A stretch of DNA of 64,000 nucleotides from Raineyella sp034933565 (GCF_034933565.1 NZ_JAYFNG010000011.1:62001-126000), one strand, 5' to 3'; counted from the stretch's first letter, positions 1 through 9,958 are shown. The notes: generated from the letters alone by a model not told the origin. Numbers and translations: made by a program.

Positions 1-743
1 AGTACCTCGGCGAGGCCGGTGCCCTGTCGCCGAAGCGGCTGGCCCTGACAGCGTTGCGCGGCCCGTTGCGGGTCTGGGACCAGCGGGCGGCGCACCGGGC
101 GGACCGTTACCTGGGCAACTCCCGGGTGGTCGTCCAGCGGATCGCCGACACGTACGGCCTCGAGGCCGGGCTGGTCCCACCGCCGCACAGCATCGACGCC
201 TCAGGGGCCCAGGAGCCGCTCCCCGAGCTGGTCGACTGGCGGGGCGGGTTCCACCTGATCGTCTCCCGCCTCCAGCCGTACAAGAACGTCGATCGGGCGC
301 TGGAGGCCTTCCGGTCGCTGCCCGGCGAGCGGTTGGTGGTGGTCGGCAAGGGTCCGCTCGCCGACCAGCTGCGGGCGATCGCCCCGGCGAACGCCCGGTT
401 GGTCTCCGGCCTCAGCGACGCCCAGTTGCGCTGGACGTACGCCCATGCCCGGGCGCTGATCGCCCCGTCGTACGAGGACTTCGGTCTCACCCCGCTGGAG
501 GCGGCGACGTTCGGGTGTCCCACCCTCGCCCTGCACGCCGGTGGCTATCTCGACACCATCGACCCGGCGACCAACGGTGCATTCTTCGAGACGGCCGCCG
601 CGGCGGCGATCGCCGGCGCGATCGAGGCGACCTCCGCCCGGCAGTGGGACCGGGACGCGATCCGGCGGCATGCCGACGCGTTCTCGGAGGCCCGCTTCAT
701 CGCCCGGATCCGTGCTGAGGTGGCCGCTCTGGCCGGCCGCTGA
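1..743 (+). CDS. Glycosyltransferase family 4, C-terminal part (5' truncated by window edge)
   Basis: Retaining GT-B glycosyltransferase that would transfer a nucleotide-activated sugar during cell-surface glycan synthesis in the cytoplasm. The frame is open from base 3, so the true start lies outside the window and about 246 residues are visible. The end of the N-terminal domain is seen as RADRYLGNS, followed by the C-terminal donor-binding domain with SRLQPYKNVDRALEAF, GKGPLADQLR and the family's acidic signature around YEDFGLTPLEAATFG (E-x7-E type). The next gene downstream is a polyprenyl-phosphate sugar transferase on the same strand after about 150 bases, which supports a role in exopolysaccharide or cell-wall glycan assembly. 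Donor and acceptor cannot be deduced. Confidence 0.85.
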   Translation, partial: YLGEAGALSPKRLALTALRGPLRVWDQRAAHRADRYLGNSRVVVQRIADTYGLEAGLVPPPHSIDASGAQEPLPELVDWRGGFHLIVSRLQPYKNVDRALEAFRSLPGERLVVVGKGPLADQLRAIAPANARLVSGLSDAQLRWTYAHARALIAPSYEDFGLTPLEAATFGCPTLALHAGGYLDTIDPATNGAFFETAAAAAIAGAIEATSARQWDRDAIRRHADAFSEARFIARIRAEVAALAGR

Positions 744-895
744 CATCGCGTGAGATGTCCCGCACAGTACGACCGACTGGCGCAATGTCATGGGGCGGTG
801 TTTGAATGTGCGGGTCAGTTGCGGGACGGTGATGGGGCCGCCATCGGCACCGGAACCGCCGACGACGGTTCATGCCGTTCAGGTTTCGGGGGAAC

Positions 896-2410
896 ATGAG
901 CATCGAGACAGCCACCGGTCAAGAAGCGCAGGCGCACGTCGACGTTGCGCCGGCCAGGAGTGACCGGTCCGGGACCGAGCGATCCACGCTGGTGGGACGC
1001 GGGGCCTCGCGCTTCATCAGCGCCACGGCGATGCTGTCCGATCTGGTGGCCATCCTGCTCGCGACGGTGATCGGCGTGATGGGCCGCAACTCACTGATCT
1101 TCTTCGACGCGGCCGACGACGTGACCTCCGTGGTCACCGGCCTGGTGGTGTGGCAGGTGCCGCTGTGGATCGCGGTCCTCGCCGCCTGGGGGCTCTACCG
1201 GACCAAGAACATGGGGGCCGGGTCGGACGAGTACCAGTCGATCCTGACCGCCACCGGGATCACCGCCGGTCTCACCGCCGCCGTGCTCTACCTCAGCAAG
1301 AGCCAGCTCTCCCGCGGGTTCTTCGTGATCGAGTTCTCCGTCGGCCTGGTGCTGTTGCTGCTCGGCCGGCTGCTCGTCCGACGCGGTGTCCAGCGGGCGC
1401 GGACGGCGGGGATGTTGCTCAACCGGGTGGTGCTCTCCGGCGATCCCGGGCACATCGACGAGATCGCCACGGTGATCCAGCGCGAGGCGTGGCTCGGGTA
1501 CCAGATCGTCGGCGCGATCACCCCGACCGCCGATCCGTCCCCCCGTACGCCCCGGGGCATCCCGGTGATCGGCCACACGGACCGGCTCGGCGACGCGGTC
1601 CGGGCGACGAATGCCGAGGCGGTGATCTGCAGCGAGGGTTCCTTCCCCGGCAGTCGGGACTTCCGCCGGCTCGCCTGGGACCTCGAGAGCGGCCACACCC
1701 AGCTGATCGTCGTGCCGACGATGACCGATGTCTCCGCCGAGCGCCTCCAGGTGCGGCCGATCGCCGGCCTGCCGTTGGTGCACGTGGAGAAGCCGCAGTC
1801 CGAGGCCGCGTCACGATGGGGCAAGCGGCTGTTCGACATCGTCGGCTCGACCGCCCTGATCGTGGTCAGCGCCCCGGTCATGCTGCTGGTGGCGCTGGCC
1901 ATCAAGCTCGACGACGGCGGCCCGGTGTTCTTCCGTCAGGTCCGGGTGGGCAAGGACGGCACCCTGTTCCACTGCCTCAAGTTCCGTTCCATGGTCGTCG
2001 ATGCGGAGAAGCTGCTGGCGCATCTGCGGGCGCAGAACGAGTCCGAGGGCGGGGTGCTGTTCAAGATGCAGAAGGACCCGCGGATCACCCGGGTCGGTCA
2101 CGTCATCCGGAGGTTCTCCCTCGACGAGTTCCCGCAGTTCTTCAACGTGCTGTCCGGCGACATGAGCCTGGTCGGTCCGCGGCCCGCTCTGCCCTCCGAG
2201 GTCGAGCTGTACGAGGATCACGTCCACCGCCGTCTCGACGTACGGCCCGGCATCACCGGGCTGTGGCAGGTGTCGGGACGTTCCGATCTGCCGTGGACCG
2301 AGACGGTGCGGCTGGACCTCTATTACGTCGACAACTGGTCGATGGCCAAGGACGTGATGATCCTGATGCGGACCGCACGCGCCGTACTGGCCTCCGCCGG
2401 CGCCTACTGA
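896..2410 (+). CDS. Polyprenyl-phosphate sugar-1-phosphate transferase (WbaP/CpsE type)
   Basis: Membrane enzyme that starts repeat-unit synthesis of an exported polysaccharide by moving a sugar-1-phosphate from a nucleotide sugar to undecaprenyl phosphate. The 504-residue protein has the usual order: about four hydrophobic segments in the first 160 residues, a Rossmann-like middle (about 180-300), and a C-terminal sugar-transferase domain from about residue 310. That domain carries KRLFDIVGS, PVFFRQVRVG, LKFRSMVVDAE, DEFPQFFNVLSGDMSLVGPRP and RPGITGLWQVSGRS. I prefer the ATG at 896 because the purine-rich GGGGGA at 888-893 lies just before it; an in-frame ATG at 872 would add eight residues. 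The stop codon is copied several times directly downstream (see findings). Sugar specificity is not predictable. Confidence 0.92.
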   Translation: MSIETATGQEAQAHVDVAPARSDRSGTERSTLVGRGASRFISATAMLSDLVAILLATVIGVMGRNSLIFFDAADDVTSVVTGLVVWQVPLWIAVLAAWGLYRTKNMGAGSDEYQSILTATGITAGLTAAVLYLSKSQLSRGFFVIEFSVGLVLLLLGRLLVRRGVQRARTAGMLLNRVVLSGDPGHIDEIATVIQREAWLGYQIVGAITPTADPSPRTPRGIPVIGHTDRLGDAVRATNAEAVICSEGSFPGSRDFRRLAWDLESGHTQLIVVPTMTDVSAERLQVRPIAGLPLVHVEKPQSEAASRWGKRLFDIVGSTALIVVSAPVMLLVALAIKLDDGGPVFFRQVRVGKDGTLFHCLKFRSMVVDAEKLLAHLRAQNESEGGVLFKMQKDPRITRVGHVIRRFSLDEFPQFFNVLSGDMSLVGPRPALPSEVELYEDHVHRRLDVRPGITGLWQVSGRSDLPWTETVRLDLYYVDNWSMAKDVMILMRTARAVLASAGAY

Positions 2411-2480
2411 GCCGGCCGAGGCCTATTGGCCGGCCGGGACCCACCGAGCCGGCCGCGGCTCACTGAACCGTCCGGCCGCG
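2403..2480 (+). repeat. Four decaying 18-22 bp copies of the sugar-transferase 3' end
   Basis: Units start at 2403, 2422, 2441 and 2459 and share a core resembling CTACTGAGCCGGCCGAGG. The first unit contains the real stop codon (TGA 2408-2410); later units keep the shape but have diverged. They fill almost the whole space before the convergent methyltransferase gene. I see no gene or clean terminator here. Confidence 0.65.
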
Positions 2481-2520
2481 TCAACCGCAACCACTTTGCC
2501 GCAGCCGCAACTGCTACGGA

Positions 2521-4065
2521 TCAGCCGATCAGGAACCCGTCGATCACCAGGGGCCGGATCCGGCCGATCAGCTCGGCCCGCAGCGCCTCGGCGTCGACCT
2601 CCAGCAGGTGGGCCACCGCCCCGATGATCACGCCGAGCGGCAGCTCCCCGTCACAGGCGCCGAGCACGCCGGCCAGCGCAGTGTCGGCCTCCACCGCCCG
2701 GGCGAATCCGGTCCGCTGCCGCAGCACGATGTGCTCCGGGTCGGCCGCCCCGGGGGCTCCGTACGTCTCCTGGACGGTCCCGACCAGATGCCAGGAGGTG
2801 GCGAGCAGCTCCTCGTCGCTGCGGCGGGCGAGGGCCACGCCGCGTTGCTGGGCGGCGAACGCCGCCCCCACCGGCTGGACGACACTGTGCGGCCAGTCCT
2901 CGAGCTGCAGGTGCGGCCGGTCGTGACCGGCCCGGTGCAGGCTGACCCAGCCGAGCCCGACCGCCTCGATGCCGAGACCGTCGAAGTACTCCAGCCACTG
3001 GGCGTACCGCCCGGCGTACTCCTCCGACCCCACCAGCCCGGCATCGTTGAGCCACAGCTCGATGTACTCGTACGGGTCCAGCACCTCCCGCTGCAGCACC
3101 AGCGCGTCGCAGCCGGTCGGCTCGATCCAGCCTCGCAACCGATCGGTCCAGTCCTGGCCCGCCAGATGGGCCCAGTTCGCCAGCACCTGCAGCGTGCCGC
3201 CCTCGGTGAGCATCTCGCCGGCGCCGCGCACCACCCGGGCGACCAGCTCGTCGGCGGGGAAGTCGCCCTCCCGGTAGGTGAGCCGGGCCCCGGGGGCGCG
3301 GGGCGGTGACATCACGTACGGCGGGTTGCTGACGATCAGGTCGAACCGGTCCTCGGCGACCGGCTGGTAGAGGCTGCCCTCGCGCAGCTCGACCCGGTCC
3401 TCGACACCGTTCAGCCGCAGGGTGAGGTCGGCCAGCCGCAGCGCCCGGGGATTGAGGTCGGTGGCGACCACCTGCTCGGCGTGGGTGGCCAGGTGCAGCG
3501 ACTGCACCCCGCAGCCGGTGCCCAGATCGAGGGCCCGGCCGACCGGTCGGCGGATGGTCAGCTGGGTCAGCGTCGCCGACGCCGGGCTCGCCGACAGCAC
3601 GTAGTCCGGTCGGGTCCGGGTCACCCGGCCGTCCAGTCCCGGCACGTGGTCGGCGACCACCCAACCGTCCACCGCCGCCCCGGAGGCCTCGTCGGCCCCG
3701 TAGGGTCGTACGTCGACCGTCGCCGCCACCCGGCCGGCGGCCTCTTCCAGCACCCCGTCGGCCAGCGACGGACCGACCAGGCCGGGCAGCGCCCGCTCGG
3801 CGGCGTCGCGCCCCACGGTCCGTTGCAGCACGAACAGCCGCAGCAGGGTGGCCTGCGGATCGTCGTCACCGGCCAACGCCCGCAACGCCGCCAGAGTGGT
3901 GTTGCGGCCCAGCGCGGCGCCGGCCCGCTGCCCCAGCCGCTCGGCGACCCGGTCGACGGTGAAGTCGGCGGCGCGCAGCGCATCGGCGAGCCGGCGCGGA
4001 TCGGCGGCGTACGACGGTGCGGCGAAGCGGGTGGATCGGGCGTCGGCGGCGGGATCGGCGGGCAT
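2521..4065 (-). CDS. Class I SAM-dependent methyltransferase with N-terminal DUF7059-like domain
   Basis: A 514-residue soluble protein. The middle part is a classic Rossmann methyltransferase: DLGTGCG (about residues 180-186) binds S-adenosylmethionine, and the NPPY motif (about 247-250) is the hallmark of enzymes that methylate planar nitrogens such as glutamine side chains or adenine/guanine in nucleic acid (HemK/PrmA/RsmC-like). The N-terminal 160 residues are a helical domain seen with this enzyme type in actinobacteria; the C-terminal 150 residues are unassigned. Substrate is unknown. The ATG at 4065 is preferred over one 17 codons upstream: it is preceded at exactly six bases by CACGAT, matching the leaderless-type promoter spacing seen across the window. 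It is convergent with the sugar transferase. Confidence 0.82.
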   Translation of the reverse strand: MPADPAADARSTRFAAPSYAADPRRLADALRAADFTVDRVAERLGQRAGAALGRNTTLAALRALAGDDDPQATLLRLFVLQRTVGRDAAERALPGLVGPSLADGVLEEAAGRVAATVDVRPYGADEASGAAVDGWVVADHVPGLDGRVTRTRPDYVLSASPASATLTQLTIRRPVGRALDLGTGCGVQSLHLATHAEQVVATDLNPRALRLADLTLRLNGVEDRVELREGSLYQPVAEDRFDLIVSNPPYVMSPPRAPGARLTYREGDFPADELVARVVRGAGEMLTEGGTLQVLANWAHLAGQDWTDRLRGWIEPTGCDALVLQREVLDPYEYIELWLNDAGLVGSEEYAGRYAQWLEYFDGLGIEAVGLGWVSLHRAGHDRPHLQLEDWPHSVVQPVGAAFAAQQRGVALARRSDEELLATSWHLVGTVQETYGAPGAADPEHIVLRQRTGFARAVEADTALAGVLGACDGELPLGVIIGAVAHLLEVDAEALRAELIGRIRPLVIDGFLIG

Positions 4066-4189
4066 GGCCCCATCGTGGCATGCTCCCGCCCGTCCGGTCA
4101 CCGTCCCCCACGGCATGGTCGGTCGCGACGAGGCGGAGCCCGTCCGCGCGTATATCAGAGATGTCAGCTCCGACGACTAGTGTGTCCCC

Positions 4190-5380
4190 ATGGGGGACAG
4201 GCAGGATCCAGGGGACGGCCTTCGCGTCGTCGTGCTCGACCACACCGGAGCGGTGGGGGGTGCCGAGCTCGCCCTGATCCGGCTGCTCGACCACCTCGAC
4301 GACGACATCAGGGTCCACACGATCCTGTTCAGCGACGGGCCGCTCGCCGAGCTGATGACCGAGGCCGGACACGACGTCGAGGTGTGGCCGCTCGACCCAC
4401 GGATCGCCGCGGCCGACCGGCGCGCTTCCGGCGGCACCCGGCTCACCGCGCTGGTGAACGCCCTGCGGGTGCTGCCGTACGCGGTGCGGCTGGGCGGTCA
4501 TCTGCGCCGGCTCGCCCCTGATGTCATCCACACCACCTCGCTGAAGGCCGACCTGATCGGTCTCGTCGCCGGCCGGGTGGCCCGGCGTCCGGTGGTCTGG
4601 CACATCCACGACCGGATCAGTCCCGACTACCTGCCCGCGCCGATGGTCCAGCTGCTGCGCGGCCTGGCCCGCTGGGCCCCGAGCCGGGTGATCGTCAACT
4701 CCGCCGGCACCGCCGCCACCCTGCCGAACGCCAAGAGCCTCGCCATCGCCTACCCCGGGTTCAGCCCGGCCCAGTTGGGCCCCTCCCCCGTCACCCGCGA
4801 TTCCCCCTGCCCACCGGTGGTCGGGATCGTCGGGCGGATCAGCCCGACGAAGGGGCAGCTGGAGTTCGTCCGGGCCGCCGCCATGGTGCTGGACCGCCAT
4901 CCCGAGGTCCGTTTCCTCGTGGTCGGTGCCCCGCTGTTCGGTGAGGACGCCTACGACGCGGAGGTACGGGCGGAGGTCGAGACCCTCGGTCTGGCCGACG
5001 CCGTGGTGTTCACCGGCTTCCTCGCGGACCCGACGGTCGAGCTGGACCGGATGAGTGTGTGCGTGCACGCCTCCGGCCAGCCCGAACCCTTCGGCCAGGT
5101 GATCGTGGAGGCGATGGCCCGGGGGGTCCCGGTCGTGGCGACCCGCGGCGGCGGGGTGACCGAGATCGTGCAGCCCACCCCGCAGTCCGAGCCACTCGGC
5201 TGGCTGGTCCCCGGTCATGACGTGGCGGCCCTCGCCGAGGCGATCATCACCGTGCTGGAGCGCCCCGACCTGGCCCGGCCGCGGGCCCTCGCCGCGTGGC
5301 ACTCGGTCCAGGAGCGTTTCTCGATTACCCGGACCGCTGACACGATCCAGACCGTCTGGCGCACCGCGGCCGACCGCTGA
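4190..5380 (+). CDS. Glycosyltransferase family 4
   Basis: Complete 396-residue GT-B glycosyltransferase. The N-terminal acceptor domain opens with RVVVLDHTGAVGGAELAL, the glycine-rich loop typical of GT4 enzymes. The C-terminal domain has GIVGRISPTKGQLEFVRAA and ASGQPEPFGQVIVEAMARG, which contains the E-x7-E catalytic/donor-binding pattern, then PVVATRGGGVTEIV. It probably acts with the neighbouring sugar transferase and truncated GT in a surface-glycan pathway, although it is separated from them by a methyltransferase on the other strand. TAGTGT at 4178-4183 lies exactly six bases before the ATG, suggesting a leaderless mRNA; no Shine-Dalgarno is present. Hairpins follow the stop. Confidence 0.9.
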   Translation: MGDRQDPGDGLRVVVLDHTGAVGGAELALIRLLDHLDDDIRVHTILFSDGPLAELMTEAGHDVEVWPLDPRIAAADRRASGGTRLTALVNALRVLPYAVRLGGHLRRLAPDVIHTTSLKADLIGLVAGRVARRPVVWHIHDRISPDYLPAPMVQLLRGLARWAPSRVIVNSAGTAATLPNAKSLAIAYPGFSPAQLGPSPVTRDSPCPPVVGIVGRISPTKGQLEFVRAAAMVLDRHPEVRFLVVGAPLFGEDAYDAEVRAEVETLGLADAVVFTGFLADPTVELDRMSVCVHASGQPEPFGQVIVEAMARGVPVVATRGGGVTEIVQPTPQSEPLGWLVPGHDVAALAEAIITVLERPDLARPRALAAWHSVQERFSITRTADTIQTVWRTAADR

Positions 5381-5406
5381 GACGCGACCGGCCTCGAGCC
5401 GGTGGG

Positions 5407-5472
5407 CGCGTGCCCGTCCGGCCTCAACCGGGCAGGCACGCGGGATTGCCCGGACCGGACCGGGCGATCCCG
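5407..5472 (+). terminator. Two alternative GC-rich hairpins after the GT4 gene
   Basis: One stem pairs 5407-5414 with 5435-5442; a second, 13 bp with one T-G pair, pairs 5441-5453 with 5460-5472. They share two bases, so only one can form at a time. There is no T-tract, as is common in high-GC genomes. They lie between the GT4 stop (5380) and the helicase promoter box (5486). Confidence 0.5.
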
Positions 5473-5497
5473 GCGACGGCCGACCTAGACTGACCGC

Positions 5498-8005
5498 GTG
5501 TTCCAGTCCACCGATGCGCGGGTGAGTCACCTCCACCGCATCCCCGCGCGCCCCGGACGCACCACCTGCTGGCCGGGCTGGGTGCCGTCCGATGTCGTGC
5601 AGGCCTTCGCCCGCCTCGACATCCGGACCCCGTGGGAGCACCAGGCGAAGGCGATGGACGCCGTCCACGCCGGCCGGCACGTGCTGCTCAGCACCGGCAC
5701 CGCCTCGGGCAAGTCCCTCGCGTACCTCGTGCCGGTCGCCACCGCGACCCGCGACGCACGACCGGACGGCACCCCGCCGGACGACACCCGACCGACCCCG
5801 GTGGCGGCCCACCACCCGGGTGGCGGCGCCGGGGCCGGCACCGGGACCACCGCCCGTCCCCGGCTCACCGCCGCCCCGCTGCGCGCCGATCTCGGCGCCG
5901 CCCGCCGGACCGGCACCGCCCTCTACCTCGCTCCGACCAAGGCGCTGGCCCACGACCAGCTGCGGGCCTGCCGCGAGCTGGGGCTGGACGGCTGGCGGGT
6001 CACCACCCTGGACGGCGACTCCGATGACGCCGAGCGGGACTGGGCCCGCGACTTCGGGACGTACGTCCTCACCAACCCGGACATGCTGCACTACTCGGTG
6101 CTGCCCCACCACGCCCGGTGGGCGCGACTGCTGGGCTCGCTGCGCTACCTCGTCCTCGACGAGTGCCACCGCTATCGAGGCGTCTTCGGCGCCCACGTCT
6201 CGGCGATCATCCGCCGGCTGCGTCGCCTCGCCGCACTGTACGGTGCCGACCCGGTGGTGGTCGCGACCTCCGCGACCGTCGACGGGGGTGCCGAGTTGCT
6301 GGCCGATCTGGCCGGGGTCGCCGCCGAGGACGTGGTGACGGTCACCGAGGACACCTCACCGCACGGTCAGGTCGACCTGGTGCTGTGGCGCCCGGAGGGC
6401 AACCACGACACCGAGTCGGCGCATCTGCTGGCCGACTGCGTCACCGAGGGACGCCAGACGGTGGCCTTCATCGCCTCCCGGGCGATGGCCGAACGGGTCG
6501 CCGTCACCGCCCAGGAGCTGGCCGGGCCCGCCGGCCGGATCGACGCCTACCGGGCCGGCTACCTGCCCCCGGACCGGCGCCGGCTGGAGCACGATCTGCA
6601 GACCGGCCGGGTGCACGGGGTGGCGGCGACCAACGCGCTGGAGCTGGGTGTCGACATCGCCGGGCTGGACGCCGTCATCGTGTCGGGTTATCCGGGCACC
6701 CGGGCCGCGCTGTGGCAACAGGCCGGCCGGGCCGGGCGCCGCGGCGGTGACGCGCTGGTGTTCCTGGTGGCCCGGGAGAACCCACTGGACGCCTACTTCT
6801 TCGCCCACCCGGAGGAGCTGCTGGACGGCTCGGTGGAGCGTACGGTCCTCGATCCGGCCAACCCGTACGTGTTGGGGCCGCACCTCGCGGCGGCCGCCCA
6901 GGAAGCAGCGCTCACCGAGGCAGACGCCACGTTCTTCGGCCCGGCCATGGCCGGCATCGCCGACACCCTGGCCACCCAAGGGGTGCTGCGCAAGCGCCGG
7001 GCCGGCTGGTACTGGACCCGCCCCGAGCGCGCCGCGACGATGATCGACATCCGCGGCGGCGGGGCCCGGGCGGTCGACATCGTGGACCGCGACACCGGCC
7101 GGCTGGTCGGGGTCGCCGACGTCGGCTCCGCCGACCGCGCCGTCCACCCCGAGGCGGTCTACCTGCACCAGGGCGACTCCTGGAAGGTCGACACCCTCGA
7201 TCTGGACAACTTCGAGGCGATCGTCCACCGCGACCGCCCTGGTTACACCACCCAGCCGGTCAGCACGATGGACATCGAGGTCCTCGCGACGGCGCAGAGC
7301 CGCCCGTTCGGTCCCGCGCAGGTGCACCGCGGGTCCGTACGCCTCACCGGTCAGGTGGTCGGCTACCTGCGCCGCGACGAGCTCACCGGCGAGGTCTGGG
7401 ACCAGACCCCGATGGTGCTGCCCGAGCACAGCCTGCGGACCCAGGCGATGTGGATCACCGTTCCCGACGAGGTGGTCCGGGCGACCGGCCTCAGCCAGGT
7501 GCAGCTCGCGGGTGCGGTGCATGCCGCCGAGCACACCGCGATCGGACTGTTACCGATGTTCGCCAGTTGCGACCGCTGGGACATCGGCGGCGTCTCGACC
7601 GTCTTCCATCCCGACACCGGTGCGGCGACGATCTTCATCCACGACGGACAGTCCGGCGGTTCGGGCTACGCCGCCCAGGGGTTCCGGATCGCCGAACGCT
7701 GGTGGCAGGCCGCCTACGAGCGGCTCAGCACCTGCCGCTGCACCGATGGCTGCCCGAGCTGCGTGCAGTCCCCCAAGTGCGGCAACGCCAACCAGGTCCT
7801 CGACAAGGAGGCGGCCCGGGTGCTGTTGCACCACCTGCTCCCCGTGGGCGGCCCCGAGGTGCTCCCCACGAGCACCGTCGATGCGCTCCCCGGGAGCGCC
7901 CTCGACGTCCTCCCCACCAACGCCGTCCGCTCGGCCGCCGCGGGCGGCCCGGACCTGCTCCCCACGGACGCCGTCGCCCCGACCGCCGCGCGGGGACCGG
8001 CCTGA
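5498..8005 (+). CDS. MrfA-like DEAD/DEAH-box helicase with C-terminal DUF1998 zinc-binding domain
   Basis: ATP-dependent superfamily 2 helicase, 835 residues. The P-loop GTASGKS lies at about 66-73, the Walker B box DECH at about 221-224, and motif VI QAGRAGRRGG near 407. The C-terminal DUF1998 region has a compact cysteine cluster CRCTDGCPSCVQSPKC (about 745-762), expected to bind zinc. This architecture matches the MrfA/YprA family, whose Bacillus member acts in mitomycin C damage repair; a DNA-repair role here is inference. The GTG start at 5498 is set by TAGACT at 5486-5491, exactly six bases upstream (leaderless type). The last 50 or so residues form a low-complexity tail with a repeated VLPT/LLPT motif that looks like an in-frame repeat expansion. 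Convergent with metK, only seven bases apart. Confidence 0.88.
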   Translation: MFQSTDARVSHLHRIPARPGRTTCWPGWVPSDVVQAFARLDIRTPWEHQAKAMDAVHAGRHVLLSTGTASGKSLAYLVPVATATRDARPDGTPPDDTRPTPVAAHHPGGGAGAGTGTTARPRLTAAPLRADLGAARRTGTALYLAPTKALAHDQLRACRELGLDGWRVTTLDGDSDDAERDWARDFGTYVLTNPDMLHYSVLPHHARWARLLGSLRYLVLDECHRYRGVFGAHVSAIIRRLRRLAALYGADPVVVATSATVDGGAELLADLAGVAAEDVVTVTEDTSPHGQVDLVLWRPEGNHDTESAHLLADCVTEGRQTVAFIASRAMAERVAVTAQELAGPAGRIDAYRAGYLPPDRRRLEHDLQTGRVHGVAATNALELGVDIAGLDAVIVSGYPGTRAALWQQAGRAGRRGGDALVFLVARENPLDAYFFAHPEELLDGSVERTVLDPANPYVLGPHLAAAAQEAALTEADATFFGPAMAGIADTLATQGVLRKRRAGWYWTRPERAATMIDIRGGGARAVDIVDRDTGRLVGVADVGSADRAVHPEAVYLHQGDSWKVDTLDLDNFEAIVHRDRPGYTTQPVSTMDIEVLATAQSRPFGPAQVHRGSVRLTGQVVGYLRRDELTGEVWDQTPMVLPEHSLRTQAMWITVPDEVVRATGLSQVQLAGAVHAAEHTAIGLLPMFASCDRWDIGGVSTVFHPDTGAATIFIHDGQSGGSGYAAQGFRIAERWWQAAYERLSTCRCTDGCPSCVQSPKCGNANQVLDKEAARVLLHHLLPVGGPEVLPTSTVDALPGSALDVLPTNAVRSAAAGGPDLLPTDAVAPTAARGPA

Positions 8006-8012
8006 TGGCGCG

Positions 8013-9224
<1,212 letters not shown>

Positions 9225-9231
9225 GACCCCG

Positions 9232-9237
9232 ATCCTA
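9232..9237 (-). promoter_or_regulatory. -10 box deciding the metK start (leaderless)
   Basis: TAGGAT on the minus strand, separated from GTG 9224 by seven bases. A transcript starting a -10 box plus about seven bases downstream would begin at or next to the start codon. Confidence 0.5.
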
Positions 9238-9293
9238 GATGGCGGTGCCGACACCCCCTGCTCCGGTCCAACGGGCAGGTAGCCTCCGAGCGG

Positions 9294-9412
9294 CCGGACC
9301 CGGACGGTCGGGAGCCAAACGGCAAGGCGCCGGCGGCCGGAACCAAACGGCAGGGCGCGGACGATCGGGGCCCGACGGCAGGACCAGGGCGGGTCCGAAC
9401 CGGGGCGGCCGG
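9294..9412. repeat. Decayed tandem repeats upstream of metK
   Basis: The stretch between the thioesterase stop and the metK promoter contains imperfect copies, roughly 30 bp apart, of a word like CCAAACGGCARGGCGC (clear at 9315-9330 and 9342-9357, weaker after). No gene is visible in this gap. Confidence 0.5.
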
Positions 9413-9425
9413 GGCCCGGGCGACC

Positions 9426-9857
9426 TCAGCCGGCCAGGCCGGCCTTCTCCGCCTTGCCGGCGAGCCTGGCCAGGAACTTGTCCCGGTGGATGACCGCCCG
9501 CTGGTGGGTGCCCTCGCCGATCTGTTCCAGGTCGTCGCGGAGCACGACCCGGAAGCTGACCACCCGGCCCTCGACCGCGGTGACCTCCGCGGTCGCCGTC
9601 ACCGTCATCCCGACCGGGGTCGCCGCGGTGTGGTCGAACCGTACGTCGATGCCGACACTGCTCTCGTGGGGCTCCAGATAGTCGGCCAGCGCACCCATCG
9701 CCGCACACTCGGCGAAGCCGACCATGTACGCGGTCGCGAACACCCTCGGCATCTCGGCGAATCCGGGGAACTTCGCCGACACGGCCGGCACGGTGAGCGA
9801 GTCGTCGACCCGTACGGAGACGGTGTGGGTCTGTCCCGGCACGAGACCTGGCTTCAT
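9426..9857 (-). CDS. FlK-type hotdog acyl-CoA thioesterase
   Basis: Small (143 residues) hotdog-fold protein aligning without gaps to the fluoroacetyl-CoA thioesterase FlK in the active-site region: Thr42 and Glu50 in FATAYMVGFAE and His76 in RFDHTAATPVG fall at the same numbers as the FlK catalytic triad. Position 33 is Phe, as in the FlK lid, but position 36 is Met rather than the lid Phe, so fluoroacetyl-CoA specificity should not be assumed. A general short-acyl-CoA hydrolase that protects the CoA pool is the safer reading. A good Shine-Dalgarno (GAGGAG) precedes ATG 9857. Upstream lie four copies of GTTGACGT (9906-9943). Confidence 0.83.
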   Translation of the reverse strand: MKPGLVPGQTHTVSVRVDDSLTVPAVSAKFPGFAEMPRVFATAYMVGFAECAAMGALADYLEPHESSVGIDVRFDHTAATPVGMTVTATAEVTAVEGRVVSFRVVLRDDLEQIGEGTHQRAVIHRDKFLARLAGKAEKAGLAG

Positions 9858-9905
9858 CGGGGCTCCTCGGCTGTCGGCGGTGTTGGCCTGCTCGGCTGTT
9901 GGCGT

Positions 9906-9943
9906 GTTGACGTAGTTGACGTGACGTGTTGACGTGTTGACGT
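9906..9943. repeat. Four copies of GTTGACGT ahead of the thioesterase gene
   Basis: The octamer occurs at 9906-9913, 9915-9922, 9928-9935 and 9936-9943, between the flavodoxin stop and the thioesterase start. It could be an operator array (a TetR regulator is encoded 0.8 kb away) or simply another short tandem repeat, which this genome forms readily. Confidence 0.45.
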
Positions 9944-9958
9944 GATCCTAACGGCCGA

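Noticed and set aside
1..5380. Start of a complete exopolysaccharide biosynthesis cluster
   Set aside because: Only two glycosyltransferases and one priming transferase are visible, interrupted by an opposite-strand methyltransferase; flippase, polymerase and length-control genes are not in the window.
3866..6196. Very long open frame on the minus strand (over 770 codons)
   Set aside because: It spans real genes on the other strand, is rich in Gly/Arg/His/Pro/Asp, and has no recognisable domain; a high-GC shadow frame. The same holds for the long plus-strand frames over pepN (27262-31182) and purL (23371-26583).
9225..9425. SAM riboswitch upstream of metK
   Set aside because: The -10 box sits seven bases from the GTG, leaving no leader, and no conserved SAM aptamer core is visible.
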